From assembly GCA_018661145.1 (NCBI GenBank), contig JABJIU010000210.1, positions 1 through 19,966 on the forward strand: 19,966 nt of DNA. The letters run 5' to 3'. Made by a program: the position numbers and the translations under genes. Source of the stretch: Pseudomonadota bacterium (GTDB lineage: Bacteria > Pseudomonadota > Gammaproteobacteria > Arenicellales > UBA868). A model generated the notes under the pieces. It was not told the DNA's origin and did not search any database. It saw only the letters and a list, made by a program, of their open reading frames with translations. Position 1 is the first letter of the stretch. Each line of letters opens with the position of its first letter. Of this stretch, positions 7,738-14,689 are shown in pieces.

Positions 7738-8709
7738 ATGACAGTTCCTCCTCTGGTACTGACGACGGGTGAACCGGCCGGCATTGGTCCTGAGCTTACC
7801 GTTCAGTTGCTGCAACAGCCCTTGCCAGCACCGCTTGTCATTGCTGGCGACCCAGATCTACTGCTCGAGCGGGCGACGCTTCTCAACCTGCCGTTGGCGC
7901 TGAAAGACGACATCCTGGTTGCCCCGGGTGGTGAGGCAGAACTGTTGCCCGTCGCGCTCGGTGCGTCTTCGGTACCGGGAAGCCTCGACACTGCCAACGC
8001 ACCCTACGTGATCGAAATGCTGACAGCGGCTACGGACGGTTGTCTCAGCGGTGCGTTTTCCGGCTTAGTGACTGCGCCCGTCCAGAAGAGCACCCTGATT
8101 GAAGCGGGCAACGACTTTGTCGGCCACACGGAATTTTTAGCGCAGCGCGCGGGCGTGGATACCCCCGTCATGATGCTGGCTACGGATGAACTGCGTGTCG
8201 CACTCGTCACCATTCACCTACCGTTAAGTGAAGTCCCGCGCGCGGTGACGCGCGAGACTCTGGAAGCAGTGTTGCGCGTGGTCGATTCGGACCTTCGTAC
8301 CCGTTTTGGTATACCGGCACCGGTGATTGGGGTCTGCGGGCTTAATCCGCACGCGGGCGAGGCGGGTCATCTTGGCCGGGAGGAACAGGACATCATCGTG
8401 CCGGTGATCGACGAACTGAGGGCCGAGGGCCTGGTTCTTCGGGGGCCACTGCCCGCTGATACTGCTTTTACCAAGCAGCACCTGAAAGCACTCGACGTGG
8501 TCGTTGCCATGTTTCATGACCAGGGCCTTCCGGTGATCAAGCACGCGGGATTTGGTGAAGTGGTCAACATCACCCTTGGCCTGCCTTTTGTGCGTACGTC
8601 CGTGGATCACGGCACTGCGCTTGATCTTGCTGGGACTGGTCGCGCACAGGTCGCCAGCCTAGTCCGCGCAGTAGAACTTGCTATAAGTTTAAGCGGTGGC
8701 CCTTCCTGA
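7738..8709 (+). CDS. pdxA: 4-hydroxythreonine-4-phosphate dehydrogenase
   Basis: PdxA oxidises 4-phosphohydroxy-L-threonine with NAD(P); after decarboxylation the product is joined by PdxJ into pyridoxine 5'-phosphate. The protein starts with the conserved TTGEPAGIGPEL. The three metal-binding histidines are all seen, each six positions earlier than in E. coli (H166, H211, H266): H160 in TIHLPL, H205 in GLNPHAGE and H260 in MFHDQGLPVIK. The substrate-binding H130 lies in GHTEF. The end SVDHGTALDLAGTGRA is also typical. The length of 323 is normal. The ATG has no clear Shine-Dalgarno sequence. The stop overlaps the start of rsmA by 14 bases, so the two are co-transcribed and probably translationally coupled, as in many gammaproteobacteria. 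The usual upstream neighbour surA is not here. Confidence 0.96.
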   Translation: MTVPPLVLTTGEPAGIGPELTVQLLQQPLPAPLVIAGDPDLLLERATLLNLPLALKDDILVAPGGEAELLPVALGASSVPGSLDTANAPYVIEMLTAATDGCLSGAFSGLVTAPVQKSTLIEAGNDFVGHTEFLAQRAGVDTPVMMLATDELRVALVTIHLPLSEVPRAVTRETLEAVLRVVDSDLRTRFGIPAPVIGVCGLNPHAGEAGHLGREEQDIIVPVIDELRAEGLVLRGPLPADTAFTKQHLKALDVVVAMFHDQGLPVIKHAGFGEVVNITLGLPFVRTSVDHGTALDLAGTGRAQVASLVRAVELAISLSGGPS

Positions 8710-9508
8710 AAGCCCCGGCCCCGGCCGGCCCCGAAAACGTTTCGGTCAGCATTTCCTGAATGACCTGGCTGTCATTGATCGGATCGTGAGCCGTCTTTTC
8801 CCGCGCCCGGGGGAGGTGCTTTGTGAGATCGGTCCCGGTCGTGGTGCGCTCAGTGACCGACTTGCGATTTGTGAAAACGAATTGCATCTCGTTGAGATTG
8901 ACCGGGATCTGGTCCCGCGGCTGCGGGAGCGCTATGCCTCACAGACAAACATTCACATTCACGAACAGGACGCCCTGACCCTGGCGCTGGAAGAGATTCA
9001 TCCTACCGGGCGAGTCGTTCTTGTCGGCAATCTCCCGTACAACATCTCCACCGCCCTCATGATCCGCCTCCTGGCGCAGCACAACAGAATCGATCGAATG
9101 GTCTTCATGGTGCAAAAAGAAGTTGCCGTACGGCTCACCGCCTCACCTGGTGGCAAGGACTACGGCCGGCTGACAGTCATGATGAGCCGGGTGTTCGAAT
9201 CAGAGTTCAGCTTTGATGTGGACCCCCAAGCGTTTACGCCGCCGCCAAAGGTGTGGTCCAGTGTCGTGGCCTTTAAGCCCCGCCCCGCCCCGCTCGGCCC
9301 AGCCGTCGCTGAGGAGGCTTTCTCGGCCCTTGTTCGCCAGGCCTTTTCGCAGCGACGCAAAACTTTGCGCAATACCTTGAAAGGGATTTGTAGTGAATCG
9401 GTGATTCTGGAGGCGGGGCTTGATCCAAAGGCAAGACCCGAACAGGTTTCTGTCGAAGGGTTTGCGCGGTTGGCGGCGCTGAATGAAAAAGACGCTGAGG
9501 CAGTCTAG
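8696..9508 (+). CDS. rsmA: 16S rRNA (adenine1518-N6/adenine1519-N6)-dimethyltransferase
   Basis: RsmA (KsgA) dimethylates two adjacent adenines in the 3' hairpin of 16S rRNA during late 30S assembly. It is an SAM-dependent Rossmann methyltransferase. Visible motifs are the N-terminal RKRFGQHFLND, the SAM loop EIGPGRGAL (residues 44-52), the acidic ribose contact VEID (66-69), QDAL (91-94) and the catalytic NLPYNIS (112-118). The C-terminal part holds the VWSSVVAFKPRP region and FSQRRKTLRNTLKG. The length of 270 is normal. The likely start is GTG 8696, inside the end of pdxA; it keeps the short basic N-terminus seen in homologues. The stop TAG lies in CTAG (9505-9508), shared with the stop of plsC on the other strand. 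The identification is firm. Confidence 0.96.
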   Translation: MALPESPGPGRPRKRFGQHFLNDLAVIDRIVSRLFPRPGEVLCEIGPGRGALSDRLAICENELHLVEIDRDLVPRLRERYASQTNIHIHEQDALTLALEEIHPTGRVVLVGNLPYNISTALMIRLLAQHNRIDRMVFMVQKEVAVRLTASPGGKDYGRLTVMMSRVFESEFSFDVDPQAFTPPPKVWSSVVAFKPRPAPLGPAVAEEAFSALVRQAFSQRRKTLRNTLKGICSESVILEAGLDPKARPEQVSVEGFARLAALNEKDAEAV

Positions 9509-10254
9509 GCGACTTTTTCTTTTTTAGGATCTACGGGTTTTTCAGGCGCGCCCAGAAGAGCCGCCATGGTGCCTTCTATCCAGTCTCTGGCCTCATCGTT
9601 TACGGCGCGTGCTTTTTTCGCCTCAGTCTTGATCGGCGGCCCGATACGGACTCGGATCAAGCCCGGTTTTTTCACAAAGCCGCGCCGCGCCCAGTAGCGA
9701 CCGGCATCGTGTGCAACCGGCAGCACATCCACTCCGGCCTTGACGGCCAGCATCGCCCCGCCAGGATGGAATGCGCCCTGCTCGCCCGGCGCCATGCGAG
9801 TCCCTTCGGGAAAAATCACCACCCATCGGCCTTCGGCCAGCTTCTCCCGCCCCTGGCGTAACAGGCGGTCCAACGCACGCACGGGGGTGCTTCGGTCGAT
9901 GGCGATCGGACTGGTAGCGGCAAGGCCCCAACCGAAAAACGGCAGCCACAATGCTTCGCGTTTAAGTGCCCAGATCTGCGGGGGAAAGATCACCTGAAAC
10001 ATGATGGTCTCCCAGGCCGACTGATGTTTTGACAGGATGACGCCGGGGGCGGCCGGCAGGTGCTCAAGACCCTCCACTTGGTGGCGCAGTCCGCAGGTCA
10101 CGGCCAGCCACCAGCAGATAAAGCGTGCCCACAGGCCAATGATCCGCATTCGGGAGACCGGGGGTACGGGCCAGGAAAGCAAGGCAACCGGACAGAAGAG
10201 GATGGCTGAAACGGCCATGCCGGCAAAGAAGATAGCGGAACGGACCCAGATCAT
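9505..10254 (-). CDS. plsC: 1-acyl-sn-glycerol-3-phosphate acyltransferase
   Basis: This is a membrane-bound acyltransferase that converts lysophosphatidic acid to phosphatidic acid, the second acylation in phospholipid synthesis. A hydrophobic N-terminal segment (about 5-30) and another around 40-55 are likely membrane anchors. The catalytic motif is KHQSAWE (H77-x4-E82), an HX4E variant of the canonical HX4D. I recall this variant as common in one PlsC subfamily of beta- and gammaproteobacteria, so it need not mean loss of activity. FPEGTR (148-153) binds the glycerol-phosphate moiety, and LPVAHDAG follows. The C-terminus is Lys-rich (DPKKEKVA). The 249 residues are typical. It is the last gene of the glyQ-glyS-mazG-gmhB-plsC run, 21 bases after gmhB. 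The exact substrate cannot be read from sequence. Confidence 0.9.
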   Translation of the reverse strand: MIWVRSAIFFAGMAVSAILFCPVALLSWPVPPVSRMRIIGLWARFICWWLAVTCGLRHQVEGLEHLPAAPGVILSKHQSAWETIMFQVIFPPQIWALKREALWLPFFGWGLAATSPIAIDRSTPVRALDRLLRQGREKLAEGRWVVIFPEGTRMAPGEQGAFHPGGAMLAVKAGVDVLPVAHDAGRYWARRGFVKKPGLIRVRIGPPIKTEAKKARAVNDEARDWIEGTMAALLGAPEKPVDPKKEKVA

Positions 10255-10275
10255 CGGACGATCGACACCGGGGTG

Positions 10276-10884
10276 TCAGTCGGCACTCACGTGCCCACGA
10301 GCGGTCGTGATCGCACTCTCGAGATCACCCCTGAGAAGGCTTTCAGTGAAAGCGGCGAGATCATCAAATACGAGGGTTTGTAACAGGCTTCCCTGAGCCT
10401 GCGCCGCTTCCAGTTTCGGCCAGGTCCGCGGCCCCTTGCCGGTCTTGACCAGCACCGGCAACGCGCCGGTAGCGTCGGCGCATTCAAGGTCGCTCAGGGA
10501 ATCACCGACGACCGGCACGCCCGCAAGGCCCACCTTCAGACGTTCGCTGATCTCGTGCAGCAGTCCCGGTTTCGGTTTGCGACAGTCGCAACCGTCGTCG
10601 GGGCTATGCGGACAGAAGAAGATCGCGTCGATTCGTCCGCCATGCTCACCCAGCGCTTTGGCCATCTTCTGATGAATGCGGTTGAGTGTTGCCATGTTGT
10701 ACAGGCCCCGCGCGATGCCCGACTGGTTGGTCGCTACCACCACCCGATAGTCCGCGCGCGACAGTCTTGCTAGAGCCTCGAGACTCCCCGGAATAGCCAC
10801 CCATTCCGAAACGGATTTGATGTAAGCGTCTGAGTCAAAATTGATGACGCCGTCTCGGTCGACTATCACCAGGCCGGGCTTCAT
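10276..10884 (-). CDS. gmhB: D-glycero-beta-D-manno-heptose-1,7-bisphosphate 7-phosphatase
   Basis: GmhB removes the 7-phosphate from heptose bisphosphate in the ADP-heptose pathway for the LPS inner core. It is a HAD-superfamily phosphatase. The nucleophile motif is VDRDGVIN (D9 and D11), the second motif is TNQSG (52-56), and the zinc site is C91-x-H93 ... C99-x-C101 inside CPHSPDDGCDCRKPKPG. The VVGDSLSDLECA segment gives the last acidic motif. The 202 residues are slightly longer than the usual 185-190. The ATG begins immediately after the TAA of the upstream MazG-like gene (TAAATG), with GGGAAA as a plausible ribosome site, so translational coupling is likely. Placement with glyS and plsC is common in gammaproteobacteria. 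A related histidinol-phosphatase activity is the main alternative and is less likely in this context. Confidence 0.9.
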   Translation of the reverse strand: MKPGLVIVDRDGVINFDSDAYIKSVSEWVAIPGSLEALARLSRADYRVVVATNQSGIARGLYNMATLNRIHQKMAKALGEHGGRIDAIFFCPHSPDDGCDCRKPKPGLLHEISERLKVGLAGVPVVGDSLSDLECADATGALPVLVKTGKGPRTWPKLEAAQAQGSLLQTLVFDDLAAFTESLLRGDLESAITTARGHVSAD

Positions 10885-11223
10885 TTAGGTTTCCCGGAAT
10901 TCCGAGACCCGGATTCGCCCTTCAATAATCCGACTCTCGCGGTTACCCAGTTGACCCATCTTGTTCCAGAAGGCCTCGTCGAGCTTGAAGTCACCGGAAA
11001 TTGCTGTCCCGATCAGGAGGATCAGCAGGTCGGCGCACTCTTCAGCGAGAGCTTCACGGGTTTTTCCTTTAGTGACGCAGGCAGAGATCTCGCCGAGTTC
11101 CTCTGCCATCAGTGCAATCCGGTACGGCAGGTCCTCGCCTCCGTGCTGGCTTAATTGGTGTTTGTCATGAAATGCCTGCACCGCGGCGAGCATCTCATCA
11201 TAGTTTTTCCGCGCATCATCCAT
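10885..11223 (-). CDS. MazG-like nucleoside triphosphate pyrophosphohydrolase
   Basis: This is a small all-alpha NTP pyrophosphohydrolase of the MazG/dUTPase superfamily, which hydrolyses (d)NTPs to monophosphate and pyrophosphate, usually as house-cleaning of abnormal nucleotides. Metal-binding motifs are visible as EELGE (residues 41-45) and E62-C-A-D65, separated by one helix and a turn, as expected for EExxE...ExxD. The protein has 112 residues from ATG 11223, a single-domain size and much shorter than E. coli MazG (about 263). The ATG is preferred because GGAG lies seven bases before it; a GTG three bases upstream is the alternative. It overlaps the end of glyS by eight bases and abuts gmhB. 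The substrate is unknown, and no mazF-like toxin partner is present. Confidence 0.85.
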   Translation of the reverse strand: MDDARKNYDEMLAAVQAFHDKHQLSQHGGEDLPYRIALMAEELGEISACVTKGKTREALAEECADLLILLIGTAISGDFKLDEAFWNKMGQLGNRESRIIEGRIRVSEFRET

Positions 11224-13327
11224 CACCTGTCTCCAGCGTCTGCAGCAGCGAGATATCGGCGATACCGAGAAAAAGCTGATTCAATTGTCCCAGCAGAGCG
11301 AGACGGTTTGCCCGGACCGCCCGATCGGGTGACATGACCATTACCTCGTCAAAGAAACTGTCAACGACCGGACGAAGACCGGCTAGAGTGCGCAGCGCCG
11401 CCGCGTAATCCCCTTTTGCGATGGCCGGTGCGATCGCGCCAGCGGTTTTCAATATGGCCTGTGACAGCGCGATTTCGGCAGACTCAGTCAGCTGCTGGGC
11501 ATCAATCTGCGCAGGAATGCTTTCTTCGCTTTTTCTCAGGATGTTCCGTATACGTTTGTTGGCCGCGGTCAGACTCGGTGCGTCACGGTGATGACGGAAG
11601 CGGGACACCGCTTTGAGCCGGCGATCGAAATCCAGAGGTCGGCTGGCACCCGCCTCGAGTACGGCCGATATCTCATCCTGGGCAAAGCCCAGCGTCGTGT
11701 ACAGTGCCCGGTAGCGTTCCAGGATGAAGGTGGTGCACTGTGATTTGGCACTCTCTCCCGACACAAGGCCATCGGAGGCGTAGCCATCGGCGGCGTCTTC
11801 AACCAGGGCTGCCACATTGAGGTCGAGTTTCTTCTCGACCAGAATCCGGATAACCCCGAGTGCCGCCCGGCGCAAGCCATAAGGATCTTTTTCTCCAGTG
11901 GGTTCTTCGCCCGCGATAAAAAGACCCACCAGTGAATCGAGCCGGTCTGCGAGCGCAAGTACCTGTCCCGCGGGACTCTGGGGCAGTGCGCCGCCCGCAT
12001 GTCGGGGCAGATAGTGCTCCTCAATGGCCCGTGCAACAGCTGCCGGCTCACCATCATGTCTTGCCAGATAGCGCCCCATGATGCCCTGAAGATCTGGGAA
12101 TTCCCCAACCATTCCGCTCACGAGATCAGCCTTGCAAAGGCTTGCGGCCCGGATACAGACGGGTGTCGGTGCACCAACGGCTTGTGCAATTTTGGCCGAT
12201 AGTTTTTCTATTCGCCGTGTTTTGCCTGCGAGGCTGCCGAGCGCATGGTGAAACAGTACGTTTTTTAGTGCTTCCGTTCGCGCGGAAAGCGGCCGGGTTG
12301 CATCGGTCTCCCAGAAGAATTTTGCATCGGCCAGACGGGCGTTCAACACACGCTCATTACCGGTGCGAACCCGTGCTGGCGTGCGGCTTCGAATATTGCT
12401 GACTGTGATAAACGCAGGGAGCAGCGCGCCTTTGGCATCGACAACGTGAAAATACTTCTGATGGTCACGCATGGATGAAACCAATGCTTCCTGAGGCACG
12501 TTAAGAAAAGCGGGGTCAAAGCTACCGAGTACCGCTTGCGGTTTTTCCACCAGTGCGGTTACCAACTCCAGCAGGGCCGGATCGATAACGGCATGGCCAC
12601 CCGCCTTTTTACCGAGACGTGTTACCTGCTGTTCGATCATTGTGGAGCGCACCGCAAAGTCTGCAATCACGGCGCCCTCTTCCTTTAGAGGCTGTTCGTA
12701 GTCTGAAGCCGATGCGATGCGCACAGTTTGCTGTCCCATAAATCGGTGGCCACGACTTATCCTGCCCGATACCACACCCAAAACGCTGCACGGCACTACT
12801 TGTTTGCCGTGCAGCACCACAAGCCAATGCACCGGACGCACGAATTCGTCTGTTCCGCTGCCCCATCGCATGCGCTTCGGAATGGGCAGTTTGTCCAGCG
12901 CTTGCTGGATACACGGGCCAATGAGTGCTTGCGCAGGCGCGCCCGGCACGACAGTCCGGTGTACCAGCCACTCGCCCTTGTCAGTGCGCAGGGTCTGAAG
13001 TTCACTGACCTCAACACCGCAGGATCGAGCAAAGCCAGCGGCCGCTGCAGTGGGCTGCCCGCTGTCATCATAGGCGGCAGCGAGAGCCGGACCCCGCCGC
13101 TCATTGGTTTGATCGACACCCTTTTTGGCGACCTGGGCGATGCGCACGGCTAGCCGTCTCGGGGTGGCAAAGTTCGTTGTCAGCGGATCATCAGCGACGC
13201 CAGCCGCCGTGAGGGCTTCTGCTATACCTTTGGAGAAGGCTTCGCTCAGCTGCCTCAGCGCCGCCGGGGGCAACTCTTCCGTGCCGAGCTCGATGAGGAG
13301 GTCTGCCCTACCCGCTACCCTGCTCAT
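11216..13327 (-). CDS. glyS: Glycine--tRNA ligase subunit beta
   Basis: This is the large subunit of the bacterial alpha2beta2 glycyl-tRNA synthetase, which charges tRNA-Gly; it contributes tRNA binding and an HD-type domain. The protein opens with LLIELGTEELPPAAL, a hallmark of the family, and contains NLPVNEAL-like wording as NVPQEALVSSMRDHQKYF, then ARLADAKFFWETD and LARHDGEPAAVARAIEEHYLPRHAGG. The C-terminal part (about 590-690) resembles a DALR-type anticodon-binding helix bundle (VDSFFDEVMVM). The length of 703 compares with about 689 in E. coli. The start ATG overlaps the glyQ stop in ATGA (13324-13327), so the two subunits are translationally coupled. Identification is firm. Confidence 0.97.
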   Translation of the reverse strand: MSRVAGRADLLIELGTEELPPAALRQLSEAFSKGIAEALTAAGVADDPLTTNFATPRRLAVRIAQVAKKGVDQTNERRGPALAAAYDDSGQPTAAAAGFARSCGVEVSELQTLRTDKGEWLVHRTVVPGAPAQALIGPCIQQALDKLPIPKRMRWGSGTDEFVRPVHWLVVLHGKQVVPCSVLGVVSGRISRGHRFMGQQTVRIASASDYEQPLKEEGAVIADFAVRSTMIEQQVTRLGKKAGGHAVIDPALLELVTALVEKPQAVLGSFDPAFLNVPQEALVSSMRDHQKYFHVVDAKGALLPAFITVSNIRSRTPARVRTGNERVLNARLADAKFFWETDATRPLSARTEALKNVLFHHALGSLAGKTRRIEKLSAKIAQAVGAPTPVCIRAASLCKADLVSGMVGEFPDLQGIMGRYLARHDGEPAAVARAIEEHYLPRHAGGALPQSPAGQVLALADRLDSLVGLFIAGEEPTGEKDPYGLRRAALGVIRILVEKKLDLNVAALVEDAADGYASDGLVSGESAKSQCTTFILERYRALYTTLGFAQDEISAVLEAGASRPLDFDRRLKAVSRFRHHRDAPSLTAANKRIRNILRKSEESIPAQIDAQQLTESAEIALSQAILKTAGAIAPAIAKGDYAAALRTLAGLRPVVDSFFDEVMVMSPDRAVRANRLALLGQLNQLFLGIADISLLQTLETGDG

Positions 13328-14217
13328 GATGACCGTCCGCGCGGAAAACCGAGCGCCTCGCGGGCATCAAGATATGATTGGGCAACGCCGCGGGCAAGAT
13401 TGCGGACTCGGCCGATATAGCGCGCCCGCTCCGTCACGCTGATTGCGTGTCTAGCGTCCAGAAGATTGAAGGTATGTGAAGCCTTTAGTACCTGCTCATA
13501 CGCAGGCAGCGGCAATTTCTGCTCAAGCAGGTGCTGACAGGCGGCTTCGCAGTAGTCGAACTGGCTTAGCAGGACTTCGACATTTGCATGTTCAAAATTG
13601 TATGCCGACTGTTCCACTTCATTCTGATGATAGAGGTCGCCATAACTGAAGTGACTGTTCCACCGCAGATCGAACACACTGTCCACACCCTGTAGGTAGA
13701 GTGCGATTCGTTCAAGCCCGTAGGTGATCTCACCTGTCACGGGCCTGCAGTCGAGCCCACCCACCTGCTGGAAATAGGTGAACTGGGAAATTTCCATGCC
13801 GTTAAGCCAGATTTCCCACCCTAGCCCCCAAGCGCCGAGCGTCGGCGATTCCCAGTTGTCCTCAACAAAGCGCACATCATCTTTGAGAAAACTGATTCCG
13901 ATGCTTTCAAGAGAGCCAAGATAAAGGTCCTGAAAGTTCTTTGGGGACGGCTTCAGAATGACCTGAAACTGAAAATAGTGTTGTAGCCGGTTAGGGTTCT
14001 TGCCGTACCGTCCGTCCGTTGGTCTTCGTGAAGGCTGAACATAAGCCGCTTGCAACGGCTCAGGCCCTACGGCGGCAAGAAAGGTTGCCGTATGAAAGGT
14101 CCCCGCGCCGACCTCCATGTCATAGGGCTGAAGGACAACGCAGCCCCGGTCGGCCCAGTACGCCTGGAGACGCAGGATCAGATCCTGAAAATACACTTTT
14201 TTCGTTCCCGACGTCAT
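13324..14217 (-). CDS. glyQ: Glycine--tRNA ligase subunit alpha
   Basis: This is the catalytic subunit of alpha2beta2 glycyl-tRNA synthetase, which activates glycine with ATP. The class II core is seen in FQDLILRLQAYWADRGCVVLQPYDMEVGAGTFH, then VQPSRRPTDGRYGKNPNRLQHYFQFQVI (motif 2 region), and TGEITYGLERIALYLQGV (motif 3 region). The length of 297 is close to the E. coli 303. It is the first gene of a minus-strand run continuing through glyS, the MazG-like gene, gmhB and plsC. No Shine-Dalgarno sequence is evident (CTCAACTTCA precedes the ATG). A TATAAT box 18-23 bases upstream implies a very short leader. There is no sign of a T-box, as expected outside Firmicutes. Identification is firm. 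Confidence 0.97.
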   Translation of the reverse strand: MTSGTKKVYFQDLILRLQAYWADRGCVVLQPYDMEVGAGTFHTATFLAAVGPEPLQAAYVQPSRRPTDGRYGKNPNRLQHYFQFQVILKPSPKNFQDLYLGSLESIGISFLKDDVRFVEDNWESPTLGAWGLGWEIWLNGMEISQFTYFQQVGGLDCRPVTGEITYGLERIALYLQGVDSVFDLRWNSHFSYGDLYHQNEVEQSAYNFEHANVEVLLSQFDYCEAACQHLLEQKLPLPAYEQVLKASHTFNLLDARHAISVTERARYIGRVRNLARGVAQSYLDAREALGFPRGRSS

Positions 14218-14234
14218 TGAAGTTGAGTCGACGA

Positions 14235-14240
14235 ATTATA
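14235..14240 (-). promoter_or_regulatory. Possible -10 box of the glyQ promoter
   Basis: TATAAT reads perfectly on the minus strand at 14240-14235. No good -35 hexamer lies at 16-18 bases, and no extended -10 TG is present. Transcription would begin about 10 bases before the glyQ ATG, giving a near-leaderless mRNA. The match is perfect but unsupported by a -35 box. Confidence 0.4.
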
Positions 14241-14283
14241 ACGGCACGTTCTAAGCACATATTTCTGCAGCCTATGACGGGGT

Positions 14284-14434
14284 CCAGAAATTCAGCGGTG
14301 TTATAGCCGGTAGCCCGCTAAGTTACCCGCGGTAAAAAATACAGAAGCTTTAATTTCTGGGTATTGGGCGGCAAGTGGTGAGGTTGCGCTCTTGCGCCGG
14401 ACTTATTGACACTCGGCTACGCCGGGATTTTTTT
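14284..14434 (+). ncRNA. Possible structured small RNA ending in an intrinsic terminator
   Basis: Three structured parts follow each other. First, CCAGAAATT (14284-14292) pairs perfectly with AATTTCTGG (14352-14360); inside lie AGCGG/CCGCT (14294-14298 with 14315-14319) and TTACC-CGC-GGTAA (14323-14335). Second, GGCGGCAAG (14367-14375) pairs with CTTGCGCC (14391-14398) with one bulged G. Third, a terminator hairpin with seven Ts follows at 14412-14434. A plus-strand terminator has no purpose for the flanking glyQ (minus), which suggests an RNA starting in this gap. No good promoter is seen: TATAAC at 14237 and TATGAC at 14273 are weak -10 candidates without convincing -35 boxes. It may instead only insulate glnA control sites from read-in. 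I recognise no known RNA family. Confidence 0.35.
14412..14434 (+). terminator. Intrinsic terminator upstream of the glnA control region
   Basis: CTCGGC (14412-14417), loop TAC, GCCGGG (14421-14426) form a 6-bp GC-rich stem with one G-T pair, followed by A and an unbroken run of seven Ts (14428-14434). This is a well-formed rho-independent terminator on the plus strand. It lies before the NtrC boxes, so it stops transcription arriving from the left. Confidence 0.65.
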
Positions 14435-14499
14435 AAAGAGTCGGGTCTTGTTAATCATCCTTTTTGAGTCCGGAACAGCGCTAGAGTATCCAGACATTT

Positions 14500-14516
14500 C
14501 GCACTACTATGGTGCA
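14500..14516. promoter_or_regulatory. NtrC binding site 1 (distal, glnA)
   Basis: CGCACTACTATGGTGCA matches the NtrC box (TGCACYA-N3-TRGTGCA type) at all but the first base. Its centre is about 104 bases before the predicted start of transcription and 29 bases from site 2, which is close to three helical turns. This arrangement favours cooperative binding of NtrC dimers as an enhancer. Confidence 0.85.
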
Positions 14517-14528
14517 TGAAAAATATAT

Positions 14529-14545
14529 TGCACTATCATAGTGCA
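14529..14545. promoter_or_regulatory. NtrC binding site 2 (proximal, glnA)
   Basis: TGCACTATCATAGTGCA is a perfect 8-bp inverted repeat around a central C and a strong NtrC box. Its centre is about 75 bases upstream of the predicted transcription start of the sigma-54 promoter. With site 1 it forms the glnA enhancer. In E. coli the two high-affinity sites lie further out, near -108 and -140. Confidence 0.92.
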
Positions 14546-14585
14546 TCTTTTAAGAGTATTTTCCAAAATATCGTATATTTGGGCA

Positions 14586-14600
14586 TGGCACGGAACTTGC
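14586..14600 (+). promoter_or_regulatory. Sigma-54 promoter of glnA
   Basis: TGGCAC-GGAAC-TTGC fits the sigma-54 consensus TGGCACG-N4-TTGC. The -24 GG (14587-14588) and the -12 GC (14599-14600) have the required spacing. Transcription should start near 14612. The NtrC boxes upstream and the product of the downstream gene make this the nitrogen-regulated glnA promoter. Confidence 0.93.
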
Positions 14601-14623
14601 TTCTTTAGGGAAAGTAGTTAGTT

Positions 14624-14689
14624 ATGTTGAATTTCAGCGACGGCACGCACTGGAAGTGTTCCGGTGGCGGCGGTTGCGTTCACTGTTAG
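14624..14689 (+). CDS. Possible 21-codon leader ORF of glnA
   Basis: An ATG at 14624 opens a frame of 21 codons ending in TAG at 14687-14689, just 11 bases before the glnA ATG. The peptide is Gly/Cys-rich and ends CSGGGGCVHC, with Trp and Lys before it. The TAG overlaps the glnA ribosome site AGAGGAA, the layout of a translationally coupled leader. Against it: the predicted transcription start near 14612 leaves only about 12 bases of leader, removing most of the AGGGAAAG that could serve as a ribosome site. The peptide matches no family I know. It could be chance. Confidence 0.3.
   Translation: MLNFSDGTHWKCSGGGGCVHC

Larger units (their letters stand above)
14218..14623. other. Regulatory gap between divergent glyQ and glnA
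   Basis: About 400 bases without a convincing gene separate glyQ from the glnA leader. From left to right the gap holds a glyQ -10 box, a stretch rich in inverted repeats ending in a plus-strand intrinsic terminator (14284-14434), two NtrC boxes (14500-14545), an AT-rich spacer (14546-14585) and the sigma-54 promoter (14586-14600). The AT-rich spacer contains TATCGTATATTTG, a partial match to the IHF consensus WATCAANNNNTTR; IHF bending between NtrC and sigma-54 polymerase would fit but is not proven. Only very short open frames without ribosome sites occur here. Confidence 0.7.

Noticed and set aside
14373..14465. Thirty-codon frame beginning GTG GTG across the terminator upstream of glnA
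   Set aside because: It has no ribosome site, runs through the terminator hairpin, and its product has no recognisable feature.
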